A stretch of 64,000 bases of DNA from Apium graveolens (GCF_009905375.1 NC_133655.1:38459437-38523436), one strand, 5' to 3'; shown: positions 21,641-34,388, counted from the first letter of the stretch. Translations and numbers: made by a program. Notes: a model not told the origin generated them from the letters alone.

Positions 21641-22740
21641 CCTGGAAAGGCTTCATACCCGGAACACCTCCGGATATAAACCCAATCCAGATTGGGGGCA
21701 ACAGCCACGATCCGGATCAAGCCACAGCCCGGATTAAAATAAGCAAAGCAAACGTCCCCGGGAAGAACCTCTAACTCGGATCAAGAGCTTAAACGACTAT
21801 AATATTCTATAAACAAGCAAATTATCAAAGCAACAGTCAAATTAAAAACATCAATCCGGATTGACATCAATCCGGATGAATCCAAATATTACAAATTGTT
21901 CAGAATCAAAGTACGGAAGCAGAAATACTAGAAAGTAGTGAATTACATGGGCAAGGCCCGAGAAGCTTAACAAAGCTGAAGCGAATATAAAGAAAACTGG
22001 GGCTAGGACCATTATAGGGCTCCGGCTCCCCCTTGCCCTGTTCAACAGCTACCCTGGCCTCCAGGAACTCTTAAATGAAGCTCTCCCAGGAAGCCAGGGG
22101 ATCGGTTTTGATATGCCTCTCAGCAACGACCCAGGACCTGCGAACCTCAAGCACCCCGACTTGATATGCCTCTCATCTTTCAGATTGTCCGCCCGGATCC
22201 TTTCAGCTTTGGTCCTGTTGTTAGGCTCCCGGACCTCTGTGAAAACGATATACGAGCAAATGGATATGGCGCTCCCAACCTGGAATAATTCGGAGAAGAG
22301 ACTTAAAGAAATACAAGGAAGAAAACTTAGGGAAATGCAATCCGGACGGAAAATCAGAAAGTGATTGACATTTACCTGCCCCCATTGGCCAGACCCAAGG
22401 AGTTGAAAGCAACAGCGTAGGTAGAAGAAGACATTATCGCCTTAAAGGAAGGATTGTAATGTGGCAAACCTGCAGATGAGGGAAAAAGAACAAGTCAAAA
22501 TCGAGTTACCAAGTGATCCGGACTAAGCAACCAACAATAAAAAGTAAAGGGATCCGGATCTCCAAATTCAACCGACAATCCAGATCAGGGAGCAGAAAAA
22601 TATAAATGCAAAAGCAAGTAAATAGTGCTGCCCGGATTACTAAAAAGGGTGAACAACCCGGACCCGGATGCACAACAAATAATCTGAGTTAAATAAAAAA
22701 AGAACTAATCCAGATCACCAAGTATGGTGGGCAATCCGGA
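21640..22740. other. Tat 3' non-coding region rich in CCGGAT
   Basis: No coding signal beyond short random frames. Dispersed AATCCGGAT, CCCGGATT and GATCCGGAT continue at high density without a clear period. Confidence 0.6.
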
Positions 22741-22749
22741 TCAAACCAA

Positions 22750-23850
22750 AGCAACTCCTATTCCTGAAAAGACCAAAAGATGAGAGGCAAAGAATTTGAA
22801 TCCTCCAGGCTAAATGCAAATAAAGGGAAGAAAGAAATCCGGGGTGACATGAAACTTACCACCGTGTTCGAACAGCAGCTTTGATTCATAAAAGTATCCC
22901 GGGTTGGCTGAAACCCGAGACAGCCGCAAAATTTCTTTATTTGGGTCACAGCCTCCCTCTCTAAAATTGCAGGATTAAGCTTTGTTTGAACACCTCCCAG
23001 GGTGAAGTAAGGAAAGAAAGCCAGATCAAATCCCTTCAACATTATCAACTCCCCACTCCAGTGCTTCAAGGAAGTCTGGTGCATAACTGGTTTGGCTACA
23101 CCTGGGCCATAACCACACTCTGCAGCCTAGAATCTAAGCTCGTAGAAAGGTTTCTGGCTTGATTTGGAGAGATAGAAGATTTGGTGGAAAAGTTTGAAGG
23201 TGGGCAGGAGTCCGGCCTTATTACAACATGCTATAAACCAGGTCATTGACTTAATACCGTTCGGGGTAATCTGCATCAGGGAAATCTTATAAACATGCTT
23301 GCAAAGGTGTTTGATAAACATGTGGCAGCGGGGACTCCACCCGGATCTCAAGTGCTCTAGCCATACCGGGATGAAGCCATCAGAGGGATGGTAGTAAATC
23401 CTCTCGTGGGGTTTCAGCCACCTCTAAGCAATATCAGGAGTAAGCTGAAATGCGGCCCGGATTGCCGTATCCATGTCACCCGGGCCAGCTTTCGCATAGA
23501 AGTCCTTCAGCTGATAATGGTCCCGGCTAATTGGGAACATGGCAAAAGCTTCCTCTAGAGCCCCTGGTCATAAACCCCAGGATGACCATCCTCCTGCTTC
23601 TCATACCTAACCCGGGCATAATAGATGCTATTCTCAAAATTGGTTGGTTTTCTGATAAAGTGATATTTAATATTGGTCCAACGGCCCTCGGGCATAAAGA
23701 GAACCGAGTTTTCCGGAAGCCTATTGTACCAGAAAATGGTAATTATTTTAGCGGATCCGGAACCCTTTTTAACCATTTCAACCCGGTACTGTGCTCTTTC
23801 AGATGAATCTGGGTCACTTTCGTCACTAGAAAAGCTTTAGTAGCAGTTAA
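22750..23850 (-). pseudogene. antisense ORF of Tat element (gypsy-associated, Transposase_28-like), broken
   Basis: Reading minus from about 23850, an acidic start (SSDESDPDSSERAQYRVE) is followed by RWTNIKYHFIRKPTNFENS. After a frameshift near 23550 comes FPISRDHYQLKDFYAKAG. A stop interrupts before RWLKPHERIYYHPSDGFIPV, then GWSPRCHMFIKHLCKH, QITPNGIKSMTWFI and GLLPTFKLFHQIFYLSKS, and after a stop LKHWSGELIMLKGFD. This resembles the domain described as putative gypsy-type transposon protein, known as an antisense ORF in Tat elements. At least two stops and one frameshift are present. Its likely promoter is on the far side of Tekay-2 (38829-38836). Confidence 0.65.
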
Positions 23851-23929
23851 AAACTCTCCTAGCCCACTTCTTTGTCTGGACCATATACCTATTAAAATGA
23901 AGGTCAGTTAGCCTGGGCCCTACAGATTT

Positions 23930-24595
23930 TATTCATCTTACTAAACGGTCCGGATCAAGTGCGTTATGCTAGTTATACCATAACCTAATAATCCGGACCG
24001 CTAATGCAACTCCAACCCACAAAGACATTAACGACCCAGATCATATAAACTACGAACACAAGAATAATCACCTAAACACATTCATAGTTCCAGATTCAAC
24101 ACCATCCCAGAACATAAAACAATTATAAACCGGGATCCGGATCAAATACCTAGATCCGGATCAAGGGCAACCAAACACAAGTTTAACATCCTAAGGCATA
24201 TGATTCTACCCAAATCAACCACTCTGGATCTAGGTCTTGCACCCCCTACCCAGATCAAAATAAAATCCTTGAACACAAACAACAAACCCAAAGATCAAAA
24301 ACCAAATTATACAACTTTTGATATATACATACATATATTCAAACGAAAAACAGCCCCCAAAAACCCAGAAAAATCGAACACAAAGCCCAATTTTTTGTGC
24401 AAGAAGCATCGCAAAAAAGTCAAAAACCTAAAGATCTAAACATAAAAACCACAAAACAACAATACCCACCACAAAATAACACTAAAAAGGCCGATTTGTA
24501 CTTCCAATTCATAAAATGAAAGATAAAACTCGAAGCATGCATGAATTTAAAGAAAAAGTGCAAGAAATTGAGAAAGGAAACTAAAGAAGGGAAAG
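23930..24595 (-). other. leader/intron-like region of the Tat antisense transcript
   Basis: No ORF is supported. On the minus strand it is T-rich with G-poor stretches, like a plant 5' leader or intron lying between the TATA box and the antisense ORF. Tekay-2 is inserted at its outer edge. Confidence 0.4.
24591..24595. repeat. target-site duplication GAAAG, left copy
   Basis: GAAAG directly precedes the Tekay-2 left LTR and is repeated directly after the right LTR (38660-38664). A 5-bp duplication is typical of Ty3 integration. Confidence 0.92.
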
Positions 24596-27500
24596 TGTAA
24601 CACCCCCAGATCCGGGGTCGGGGATCCGGGTTGTCACGAGTTCCATTTCCCTTATTAACACCCAATCTTAATAATTTCTCAACTACTCTGTACTGTGACC
24701 CCACAATAAACACACACACCACACGTTATAGTCTCAGAGATGAACATCCAAAAATAATCACAAGTCATTTTATTCCACAATTATATGTCAATACACCTTA
24801 AAAAGGTTCTGAATAAATTTACATTTCATTGCCATTATTACAATTCATAAATATACATAAATCTTGTACATCAAAAGTTGAAGCCTAGTCTATTGGTAGT
24901 TCCCTACCTCAGCTACAGTGACTTCAATGCCTATAGGAAGCTGCGAAACGCTTCCTATCCGATCGCGAATTGGGAGTTTGGTCCTGTTCATCTTATCTAT
25001 CTGATGTTGTGTGATGAAAGAAGAAAGCAAGGGTGAGCAGCAAGCCCACCAAAATAATATGTATAATGATTAATAGTATATGAGTCTACTCATAATACTC
25101 ATGAAAATCTTGGTCAAAAGAAATGAACCAAGTTTGATATCTTAATGCGATGAAGTCGCAAAATACTCAGTATATATACATATATACTTTTCAAAGTAAT
25201 GGAAGTCCTCTTCCATGCATAATATACACAAAGTCCCATTGTATAACTGTATAAAAATATCGTTGCAAGGTGATCTCATATATCTAACCTTGTCTCAACG
25301 TTTTTCTGAAAATCTTTGTCATTCATAAGACAATTATTAATTAGATATAAGTTTAAAAGACGAAGTTACCAAATACTTCACTACACTTATATCATTCCCA
25401 AATACTACTTGAACTACCACCGTTCAAGTTATAATCAATTTCAAAAGTTCATCCCACTGATGAGACCACAAGATAAGACTTGAATAGATTCAATCTTTGA
25501 AATATTATTGAATGAAATAAAGTTACGAGATACTTTATTTAGTCCCGATATATATATCCACATATATATCTCTTAAACATTTCATGGAACCTCTGTTATG
25601 CAAAGTATGAACAGAGTTTAAAACATCCAATTAATTTTGGAAAGGAAAAGAATTTTGGCATAAACCCGATATCTCGCTGATCAGGCAAAGATACCAATAA
25701 GTAACCTTTTCTACTGTAGATGGATGAATTCCTCACCGGTCATCACCCTGGCCGCATTAGGACCTCGCGCTCGACCGTACCCCGGCCCCTCACGCGTTGA
25801 TGGACTGCCACCCAGCCACTTACACAATAATAGACCGTACCCCGGCCTGTCGCTTATGCCGACTCAATGAGATGGGCTTACTTCCCGAACGTTGGGCAAG
25901 TAATCAATTCATTTACCAAATCTGCAACCTCGTTGCGAATATAAAATACACCACAGAGCCGGATTCCCCAGGTTTTGAGCGAGTATTTAAATCCCCTTTA
26001 AAAAGGAAGATCTTAAATATAAAAATGAGTTTTGGGATCCGCTCTGACTTTTAAAAATCATTTTGAAGACTCGAAAACACTTTAAAGAGTGTTTGGAGTA
26101 AGGCTGATTTAATGAAGTAAATCAGTCCCCAGAATATTAGAAAATATCTGAATATTATTAATTAAATAATATTCCCATAAAGAATAGTCTTTATAAAAAT
26201 AATTGAAGTAGAAGTATTAAAATTTATACTTGAAACGAGTATTAAATAACCAAAGATATACTTATATGAAAGTATTATCTTTATTTGATTAATCGAAAAT
26301 AAGTTTGATTATTAACACCTTATTCTTTAATAAAATAAAGAATATATTTCAGCAAATAATCGGAGTCATAAATCCTCAAATGAATATTCAAATAATATTT
26401 ATTAAATAATATAAACTGAGTCATAAGCCTTAGAATGAATATTCAAATTATATTCAGATAAATAAATAAAAGAGTCATAAGCCCTCGAATGAATATTCAA
26501 AATAATATTCAGATAAATAAATAAAAGAGTCATAAGCCCTCGAATGAATATTCAAAATAATATTCAAATAAATAGATAAAATGAGTCATACGCCTTCGAA
26601 TGAATATTCAAATAATATTCAAATAAATAAATAAAAGGAGTCATACGCCTTCGAATGAATATTCAAATAATATTCAATAATAAAATAAAGTTAAAGTTAT
26701 CGAATAAACCTTATTCGATTAATAGTTTTGAAAACTATGACCATATATATATATAAATATATATATATATATCCATATCCATATATACAAAATCTACTCG
26801 GGATCCTCGACTCCCGGTTTTAGAAAATATTTTCACCTTTGGGTCCCTATACTAAGGGTATATGCAAGATACCGCTATCCTCTAGCATAGGTATTATCAA
26901 CTGAACCAACAGATATATATATTTCAAGAATATGAAACAGGCATGCATATATACCATATCACATGCTACAATATATCGCAAGAATTTGCTAAATAACCAA
27001 CATGCATCTATCGCAAGATAATGCATATACAAGTGTATACATCACAACAACAGTATAACGGATAGAATACTTGCCTGAGCGACTGGGGGTTACGAATGGC
27101 TCGGGACGAGTCTGGTAACCTATAAGCAACAAGTAAGTTGGAATTAAACCAAAGTCACTTGTAAATCTATACTTTAACTAACTTAGACTCTAACGCTCGT
27201 TTTGCGCTCACTGATTCGCTTAAGTCACTCGGGTACCCTCGGCTCCACCATTTTTAATAATTTAACCTTTACGAGTTTTAAAGCAATTCCTTCTCGAGTG
27301 ACTTACCAATTGCCTAAAACACTTACCATAAATGTTTCATGCATTAATTAACCCTTTTTGGTCTTTAACCTATGTTTCAAAGTAAGGCGAGGGGAAAAGT
27401 TTCGTTCGCGAAACGCCGTTACTTGAAACGGTCGTTTGTCCTAAACCGTGCATCGGAATCGAACGAACTACATATCAAAATGAAGCTCGTAACATGAGCT

Positions 27501-28856
27501 ATCTAAACATGGTAGTGGTCACAATCTAGCAGTGAGTTCAAGGGTTCTGATGTTAAGAACAAAAACAGTCTACGGTAAATCGGACATTACGACGGCTATG
27601 TTTACGCGATTTCCCAAATTTAAACCAACTCAAAACAACCACAATCCATCCCCAATTCATAACCCAATCCAAACTCCATCCAAAATACATTACAACAGCC
27701 CCAAACCAACTCATTATAATCCATTTACTTACTCCTAAAACTTGAATTTAAACTATACTACATTCTTTAACCAAATCTTAAGATTTCAACAAATCAATCA
27801 CCACCATTCCAACCCAAACTCTTAAACAAACAAGTTTCATGCTTCACATATACTATACTACTCATAACCATTCCTAAATACTCAAAACTAAAGCTAGGGT
27901 TTGTAGTTTATACCTTCCTTGGAGAGTGGAGAATCAAGAGGATGGCTTGGAATCACCTTTAAAGCCCTTAAACAAGCTTAATCTAAACAAAACTTCAAGA
28001 ACACAAATTTTAGTTCTTGAAAACACTATTCACCATCTTCTTTGATGATTTATAGAAAAAGATTGGCTTGGAATTAGAAGCTTAAACTTATAGGAAGTAT
28101 GTAACTTAACTAGGAGGAGCTAGGATAATTACCTTGGAAAATAACAAGTGGAGGAGCTTGGACTTCCCATTTCTTAAGAAACCACCCGAGAGCATGAGGA
28201 AGAAGAAGAGAGAATTTTGTGTTTTGTTTGATGAAAATGAAATGATTTGCTTGGTTGGTTGATTTTTTGTTGTTTGCTTTAGTAAATTACCTAGTTGCCC
28301 TTGGTTTTGTGTGGTTAATATTCCACCACATCTCCTCCTTCCCTATGTCATGCTTACATCACATTGCTATGTCATCCTCCCTTCCTTGTCCTCTTCTCAT
28401 TGGTTGGGTGACATCACTTCCTCTAATCCCTTTGCTTAACTTCCTAATTGTTTGCCTAATGACCGCTGATCTGTTATACGGTTTGCTTAACTTTCGTTTT
28501 CATTTATCGTTTGAAGGATCATACCCGGGATCTTATTACTTAGGTTCCCTTAACCTTTCTCAATACATTGTATTCCTTTTATGATCCTCTCTTATAATCC
28601 TTTAATTTAAATCCTTTTTATCCTGTTACCTTATACTCAATTCTCTCCGTATCTAGTGGATTTCCGGGAAAATCAAAGTGTTCGGAATTGGATTCTGACG
28701 ATCTTTACATACACTTATATCCCATATAAAGTACTAATAAAATCTCAGAATATCCATATCAGAACCCCTACATAGTGTGGCATGAAAAGTTTTCTCGTTC
28801 AGCAAAAACACTATTCATAAGGGTTTCAAAATTTCTCAAAAATTGGGGTTATTACA
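24596..28856 (-). repeat. 3' LTR of Tekay-2 (4261 bp)
   Basis: Plus orientation runs TGTAACACCC to GGGGTTATTACA. It includes a tandem AT repeat (about 26400-26700), a TA microsatellite (about 26745-26785) and GC-richer blocks at 25730-25900. The ORFs at 25797-26054, 26847-27032, 27532-27738 and 28255-28584 recur in the other LTR and are not genes. Confidence 0.93.
26400..26700. repeat. about 60-bp tandem repeat in Tekay-2 3' LTR
   Basis: About five units share GAGTCATAAGCC or GAGTCATACGCC followed by GAATGAATATTCAAAATAAT and an AAATAAATAAAA spacer. The same array is in the other LTR at about 36190-36490. Confidence 0.85.
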
Positions 28857-28869
28857 GTCTCCCCTCCTT
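28857..28869 (-). other. polypurine tract of Tekay-2
   Basis: Minus-strand AAGGAGGGGAGAC abuts the 3' LTR (TGTAATAACC). It confirms minus orientation of the element. Confidence 0.85.
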
Positions 28870-28884
28870 AAAAGGATTCCGTCC

Positions 28885-30500
28885 CGGAATCAGATAGAAA
28901 ACAAATGGGGATACTTTCTTAGCATTACATTTTCTAACTCTCAAGTAAATTTTCCCACATTGTGGTTCTTCCATCAAACTCTGAATAGTTTGATAACCCT
29001 TCTCCTAAGCACTTGTTCTTTTTCACTCTATAACCCTTCCTGGTTGCTCCATATAGGTTACGTCGGGTTGCATATCTATGCGCTCATATGCCTCTATTTA
29101 TCTGGCATCTAAATTACACTTCCTTAACATTGATACATGAAACACGTTACGACCTGCTACATGTTCGGGGTTAGGGCTAGCTTATATGCTAACTTCCCAA
29201 ACGTCTTAATATATCCAAGGGTCCAACAACTTGTAGACTTAGCTTTCCTTTCCTTCCGAACCTCATCAATCCTTTCCAAGGGATACCTATAACATTACTA
29301 GGTTCCCTATTTCATACTCTTTATCCTTTCGTGTCAAATCAACATACTTATCATGTCCATCTTGGGCTACTACCAGCCGTCCTCTGATTAGATCTATCAT
29401 ACCCTTGGTCCTTTGGACTACTGCGGGTCCGAGCATCTTGCGCTCTACAACTTCATCCTAACATAAGGTAGATCGACATTGTCTTCCTTCAAGGATCTCA
29501 TAAGGCGACATCTCGATAATGACATATGATCTATTGTCGTAAGATAACTCAATCCGAATTAAGTGATCATTCTAACTTCTTTCAAGTCTATTGCACAGAC
29601 TCTCATTATAGCTTTTAACATTAAAGCTTTTGCTTCTCAATACCCATTCTTTTCCAGTTCGTAATCGCTATCACCTTCCGTTCCTAATATTATACAGGTT
29701 ATACTTTTGCTCGTTAGCGTTCTATAACCTTTTAATAACCACGTCAACCTTAGTATCACGAATGTGTTCCCATTCCGCATACTACCACCACTTTATTACT
29801 CTTTTTTCAGTTGTTTCTATTTTCCAAAATTTGATCAATCAAATAGAAGTAAAGGAATTTGTTGAGAGATCACTATGATCATGAACACTTGTTATATCGC
29901 ATAGTTAGTACAGAAGGTGGCCAGCCTTTAGTACTTGACAAGCATTTAAACAATAGATGGTATCCTACTAGGCTTCTATCACACAGATAGATAGTCATTC
30001 GGCAATACCTCCCCTTTCTGGAAGGGTTGTTCTTCTCAGATTACATGAAATGAAAAGAAGAGAAAAGAACGAACTGAAGAGAATTGTATATTCATAAAAA
30101 AATTTATTGCCATAAAATATCTGGCTGGGAATCTACCTCTGAACTATAGAGGTTTGTCATAGAAGAACAAAACATATATGTATTTATATCAACATCAAGT
30201 ATTATAGCATCGCATTTCACGTGCCTAAATATTTTCGCTATCCCGTCCATCATTCTATGGACCCATGCTCTTCCTCGAGCTTATACACAATTACCTTTGA
30301 AATTCCCTCGACATCGAAAATCGAATCCGGGATCTCATTCTAGACATCATCGTTACTTGAATTCTATGCTTGCACCGCAACCTTCCTCGTATAATAATAC
30401 GACCCTCTATTGATAAGAAAGAATAATAATTCACTAGGTAGATACTCTACTTAATTAGTCTATCAATGATAACTTATACACTACCACGACCCGATTAGTG
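28885..30500 (-). pseudogene. integrase and chromodomain remnant of Tekay-2
   Basis: Reading minus, the integrase core is decayed at about 30480-30300 (VIDRL-type start, then a block aligning with the DRDPRFTSRFW region). The C-terminal part is clearer at about 29440-29060: RTKGMIDLIRGRLVVAQDGH, DKYVDLTRKDKE, GLMRFGRKGKLS and KLAYKLALTPN. A chromodomain-like stretch follows (QPDVTYMEQPGRVIE, TMWENLLES), about 29040-28890, close to the PPT as in Tekay/Del chromoviruses. Stops and frameshifts are everywhere; no frame stays open for more than a few dozen codons. Confidence 0.7.
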
Positions 30501-31070
30501 GTACTCAATCTCAACACCCATTCAATACAACTCTCACGGTTGTAAACAGCTCATTACTCGCAGAATCATTGCTACCTTACTATGGTCCACCACTGACCTA
30601 CTGTACTCATTCATTTTCCATGAAGTCTTAATAGCTAACCATACGGAGTCCATACATCTCGTATCAAATCCTTCTAAGGAGGTAACATAATCACCATTTC
30701 TGATTCATGAAGAACACTCCAAACTCTGACGTACCTTCATGACATGAAGTAGATAAAATTGCAGAAGAGTTTCAATCAAAGCAACGATAGCAGGTTAATA
30801 CCATTCTTAGTCATATGCCTTAAATAGAAGACTTAACTCAAAGGTTCGTCTAGTCCTTTTGGAAACATGGTCCTGGCTTATCCCAAGATAGGACCTCCTA
30901 AGATAGATAGCCCGTTCATGGCGATTACACGAATTAAATTTTTCCAACTACTATTACTGTTGGGTATTGCACAGTCATCAGAAGGAATGTCAATCTTCCA
31001 AACCATAATACAACCTTCAGCTTTTAACCATCATCACTGTATCCTTTGGCACAAGCGCCTACCATTATCC
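30500..31070 (-). other. decayed pol spacer (RNase H to integrase) of Tekay-2
   Basis: By position this should encode the integrase zinc finger and the start of its core. I see only isolated fragments and no usable frame. Confidence 0.4.
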
Positions 31071-31900
31071 TTTTACCGTTAAAGTGTCGGCCACCTCTTT
31101 GGCCTTTCCTGATAGTAATAGTTCCTTATAATCAATGTCTTTTAACCACCTTCAACTAAATTTTTCCAACCTCATTTCAATCACAGCTTATGTGAAGATG
31201 TTTTCCTTAAAATCTGATAAGTAAAAAAAAATATCACCATTTTTCCATAAGTTATTGTCTCAGTCTTTAGAGGATAATCACTGTCACGACTGACTCTCAA
31301 TCATACTTAGAACATCTTTTATCTTAAGTCCTAATTGCCCTGAACAATTTCGACCATTACTGGTTCGATCCATACTTTCTCGTGGTTTAACACGCGCCCC
31401 ACTTGGCATCATTATAATTACGTCATATTTCTTTTATCAACATTTTTATTCCTGAGAATTTTGAATATTACCTTTCTCCTTGGAAAACCTCTAAGGTTAT
31501 CCTTCAATCGTTCCTCCTGTGTTCCCTAAATACAGGGCATATCAAAATACCATTTACTATTACTAGAACCATTGTCTATATACTTCTGAAAATTTCTCCA
31601 CTAATTCTTAAAGGTTATTGTTACCTTACCCTTTCCAAATCATACTGTCAAAACTCATACTGTCCCTATTAAGGGTGAAATGCAAACCTTTATGCATTCC
31701 CCTAGGATTCATTTTAAGTTACCGATGTTCTAGCCTTAATTCCACCTTTAAAAGGTACCTGCATCCACCCATGGATAAATCAAGTCATATATCCTTGACA
31801 GATTATCTTATTCATCATTCCCACCTCGATAGTCGATACCTAATTTCATAATAGCATCCTTATTCAAATTGAGGTCAATCCATATGGCCTCCAAAAGATA
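31070..31900 (-). pseudogene. reverse transcriptase and RNase H remnant of Tekay-2
   Basis: At about 31850-31600 minus, fragments line up in order with the Ty3 RT N-terminal half: an IDYR-like start, a GAGTF-like block and a QYEF-like block, separated by frameshifts. At 31155-31075 the sequence reads RWLKDIDYKELLLSGKAKEVADTLTG, matching the RNase H end (GKANVVADAL type). The catalytic YxDD region is not readable. Confidence 0.55.
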
Positions 31901-32330
31901 ACAATGGTCATCCGCTTTTCTTGCCTAATTTGGTAACGATAACAAGGATGTTCTGGAGGATATTGGTCGTGTTCAACGTGAACTTCTTCTTAATAATTCC
32001 TTATTTACTTTTGTTGTTTATCTCAACAGTCACCTCGATGTTGGGATATCTTTCATATCTGGCGTCTCCCTTTCTGGGTATCATGCCGCCGGTCTTACAC
32101 TTCACCTTCTTGAAGGTCACTTCCTTCATCCAATTTTCTTAATTTCTTACTTTCTTGGCTCCTCAGTCTATCCGCGTCTCAATATTTATCCTTCGAACTA
32201 TCTCAAGGTTCCCTCGAATCCTCCCAACTTACAGGGGATAAAATATATGTATCTCTTATGCCCTCAACCATCAATTTTAACTCATGGTGAATCACCCTCA
32301 TCCTGACGATTACATACTCTTCTATTTCTA
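31900..32330 (-). other. expected nucleocapsid/protease interval of Tekay-2, unreadable
   Basis: Between gag and RT remnants I find no zinc knuckle and no DSG/DTG protease motif. The interval is shorter than in Tekay-1, so protease may be partly deleted. Confidence 0.4.
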
Positions 32331-33130
32331 TTTCTACGAGTCTTTAGGGTTTTCTCATACCCAACTCCCTTATCATTCCTCAAACTCTATTGCCGTTATA
32401 TTCCTTTCTCTTATCATTATTTCATGAACCAACACAACATAAGCATTGATTTCAAACACCCCGTCATTCTGGATTCGTGTCTTCAGAACGAATCTTGACA
32501 ACTTTTACAACTTAGATTCATAATTCATCATACTCGTCTGCCTTTGTTCTGGCTCTAAAGCTTTTACACTATCTCCTTATCTTTGGGAATTACTTTCCCG
32601 AAAACAATTGACTGAACTTAAATCAGCTTATTATAATCTCTTGCTTCGTGCCCTCCTTGGTCTTTTACCAGCAGGTGGTCTCTCTCTCAGGAGGGTAAGT
32701 GATAAAAACAGTCTTTTGAGATTCGTCAATCATTTAGAATCTCAAATGATTCCTATATTTCCTTTAGCCAGGCTCTTGCCTCGACTGGGTCAGCTTGTTC
32801 CTTGGAACTCTGAGAGCTTAGCGACTTAAAGGTCATGAAAGAATTTCCTACCGCATTGTTTCCTCAAGGTGGTGGTTGGGGATAAAATATAAGTTCTGTT
32901 TAGACAGGTTCATGGATTTCCGTATAGGAGTACCGTCTCGGGTCTCCTTATCTCGCTCGACTTTTGTTTTCTCAGTCTAAATATTTCTTCCTACTCCCCA
33001 TACTTGGGGTTATCTTATACGTTAAAATCCTCATTTTCCACTTCATTATGTTATGGGTTCCTTCTATCTTGATGGCGTCCTCCCTGACTATCACATTCAG
33101 GGTTTGCTCTAAATCTTATTCCTCAAACTA
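32330..33130 (-). pseudogene. gag remnant of Tekay-2
   Basis: Minus-strand sequence aligns block by block with Tekay-1 gag (1409-780). Examples: the start region near 33130-33020 (compare 1400-1290), the segment near 32865-32770 (compare 1100-1010) and the WERFSQLFLGKYFP region near 32620-32580 (compare 870-830). Many substitutions, stops and frameshifts; no coding capacity. Confidence 0.7.
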
Positions 33131-33960
33131 GCTTTCATCTAAGATCTCATCTTTAAGCTCTTGAACATTTGGAACCCAAATTCTATAGGAATACCTCATT
33201 ATTCCCTTCTCATCTTTCTCGGTATTAACCTCTTATCTATTTGTTGGCTCTCTGCCTTCATTCATCACTCTTTCTGGCACAATGTGATCTTTTCCAATAA
33301 TTCGGGCTGTATTGCAATCTCAAACAGCTTTTCGGTACCGGCTCCGGTTACCTTCACTACTATTTCCATTTTCTCAAAATCTCTTATAAACTCTCCAAAA
33401 GACATCATCATCTTGAGTCTCTCCTTTTTACTAAGGGCATCAGCCACCATATTGGCTTTCCCCGAATGATAAAGAATCTCCCAATCATTATTCTTGATTA
33501 GCTCTAACTGCCTCCTCTGGCATATGTTGAGCTCTTTCTACGTGAAAAATGTACTAGAGCACTTATGGCTTAGGTAATTCTCGCACTTCTCTCCATACAA
33601 GTAGTGCCTCCAATCTTTAGGGTAAAACTATTGCCACGAGCCTAAGCTCATGGGCGGGGATATCGAATTTCATATTACCTTAATTGTCTTGACGCAGACG
33701 CGATTATCTTGCTGTGCTAAGAAGCACCCTAATTCCTTATGCGAAGCGTCACTACACTTCACAAAATCTCCTTTTCCATCCGGCAACGCCAGCATAGGGG
33801 CCATCACCAACCTCTGCTTCAGTTCTTGAAAGCTGTTCTCGCATTTCTCTGTCCATTCGAACTTCTCAGTCTTACGAGTAAGCCGCGTTAAAGGGGCTAC
33901 TATCTTTACAACTTGAACGAACCTCCGGTAGTGACCGGCCAATCCTACCTCTGGGAGTTG
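33131..33960 (-). pseudogene. displaced pol segment upstream of gag in Tekay-2 (RT end, RNase H, integrase start)
   Basis: Open for 90 codons at 33942-33670: AGHYRRFVQVVKIVAPLTRL, EKFEWTEKCENSFQELKQRL and LALPDGKGDFVKCSDASHKE are the Ty3 RT C-terminal/RNase H start. The RNase H end follows at about 33450 (MVADALSKKERLK), then the region before the integrase (EKITLCQKE, RIWVPNVQELKDEILDES) up to about 33130, where gag begins. A pol segment before gag is out of order, and it is better preserved than the pol remnant at 31900-28885. It is therefore an acquired or duplicated piece. Confidence 0.75.
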
Positions 33961-33989
33961 CCCTAACCATGGTCATCAATTCATCAGTG

Positions 33990-34120
33990 GTCCTTTATCC
34001 AATCTTGCCAGGATCCTCCTTGGGATCCTCCTCAACAACTATCCCTTCTAGGACAACCTCCTCAACCGCTACCTCCTCAATATCAACATCATCCGGTCCT
34101 GCGTTAGGACGCTCTATTGG
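33990..34120 (-). pseudogene. leader-ORF remnant of Tekay-2
   Basis: Minus strand reads an acidic stretch (DDVDIEEVAVEEVVLEGIVV, then EEDPKEDPG), the counterpart of the acidic N-terminus of the Tekay-1 leader ORF. It ends at a stop soon after, followed by the displaced pol segment. Confidence 0.45.
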
Positions 34121-34367
34121 ATCCATAATTTGATCTCCAATGAGTAATAAAACATCATCGCGATGTTGCTCCTCAACCTCAGGGTTCGGAGTCCCGCTAC
34201 CATATACGATAACGAACTACGCTCCTATCACGATATTTATAAGGGTTCCCATAAGGGTTTTAACTGTCAGTACTACGTTAGGTAGTCCGACTATGAACTT
34301 GGCAAGAGTTCTTATTATCTTAGTGAACTTATTATCTTGACGTCCCATCATCTCTGAGGTTTATAAC

Positions 34368-34384
34368 GCTTAGCTCTGATACCA
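34368..34384 (-). other. primer binding site of Tekay-2
   Basis: Minus-strand TGGTATCAGAGCTAAGC, four bases inside the 5' LTR, identical to the Tekay-1 site. Confidence 0.92.
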
Positions 34385-34388
34385 CTTC

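Larger units (their letters stand above)
19014..24595 (+). mobile_element. Tat-lineage Ty3/Gypsy element, left part (5'-truncated)
   Basis: It begins in mid RNase H and holds RNase H, integrase, a 3' non-coding region with a 144-bp tandem array, and an antisense ORF. The element resumes after Tekay-2 at 38660 and ends with an LTR at 40173. An antisense ORF downstream of pol and long tandem arrays are known traits of Tat-lineage (Ogre/Retand/Grande-type) elements. Confidence 0.8.

Noticed and set aside
24420..24722. 100-codon minus-strand ORF crossing the Tekay-2 left boundary
   Set aside because: It spans the insertion junction, so it cannot be an ancestral gene; T-rich composition gives chance Phe/Val runs.
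25797..26054. 85-codon Cys-containing ORF, repeated at 35594-35851
   Set aside because: Lies in both LTRs of Tekay-2 at the same place; not conserved as a frame in the Tekay-1 LTR.
28255..28584. 109-codon hydrophobic ORF, possible membrane protein, repeated at 38058-38387
   Set aside because: Part of the Tekay LTR end; the matching Tekay-1 segment (6079-6421) has the frame broken. Composition explains the hydrophobicity.
32608..32829. Plus-strand ORF in Tekay-2 interior
   Set aside because: Complement of the gag remnant.
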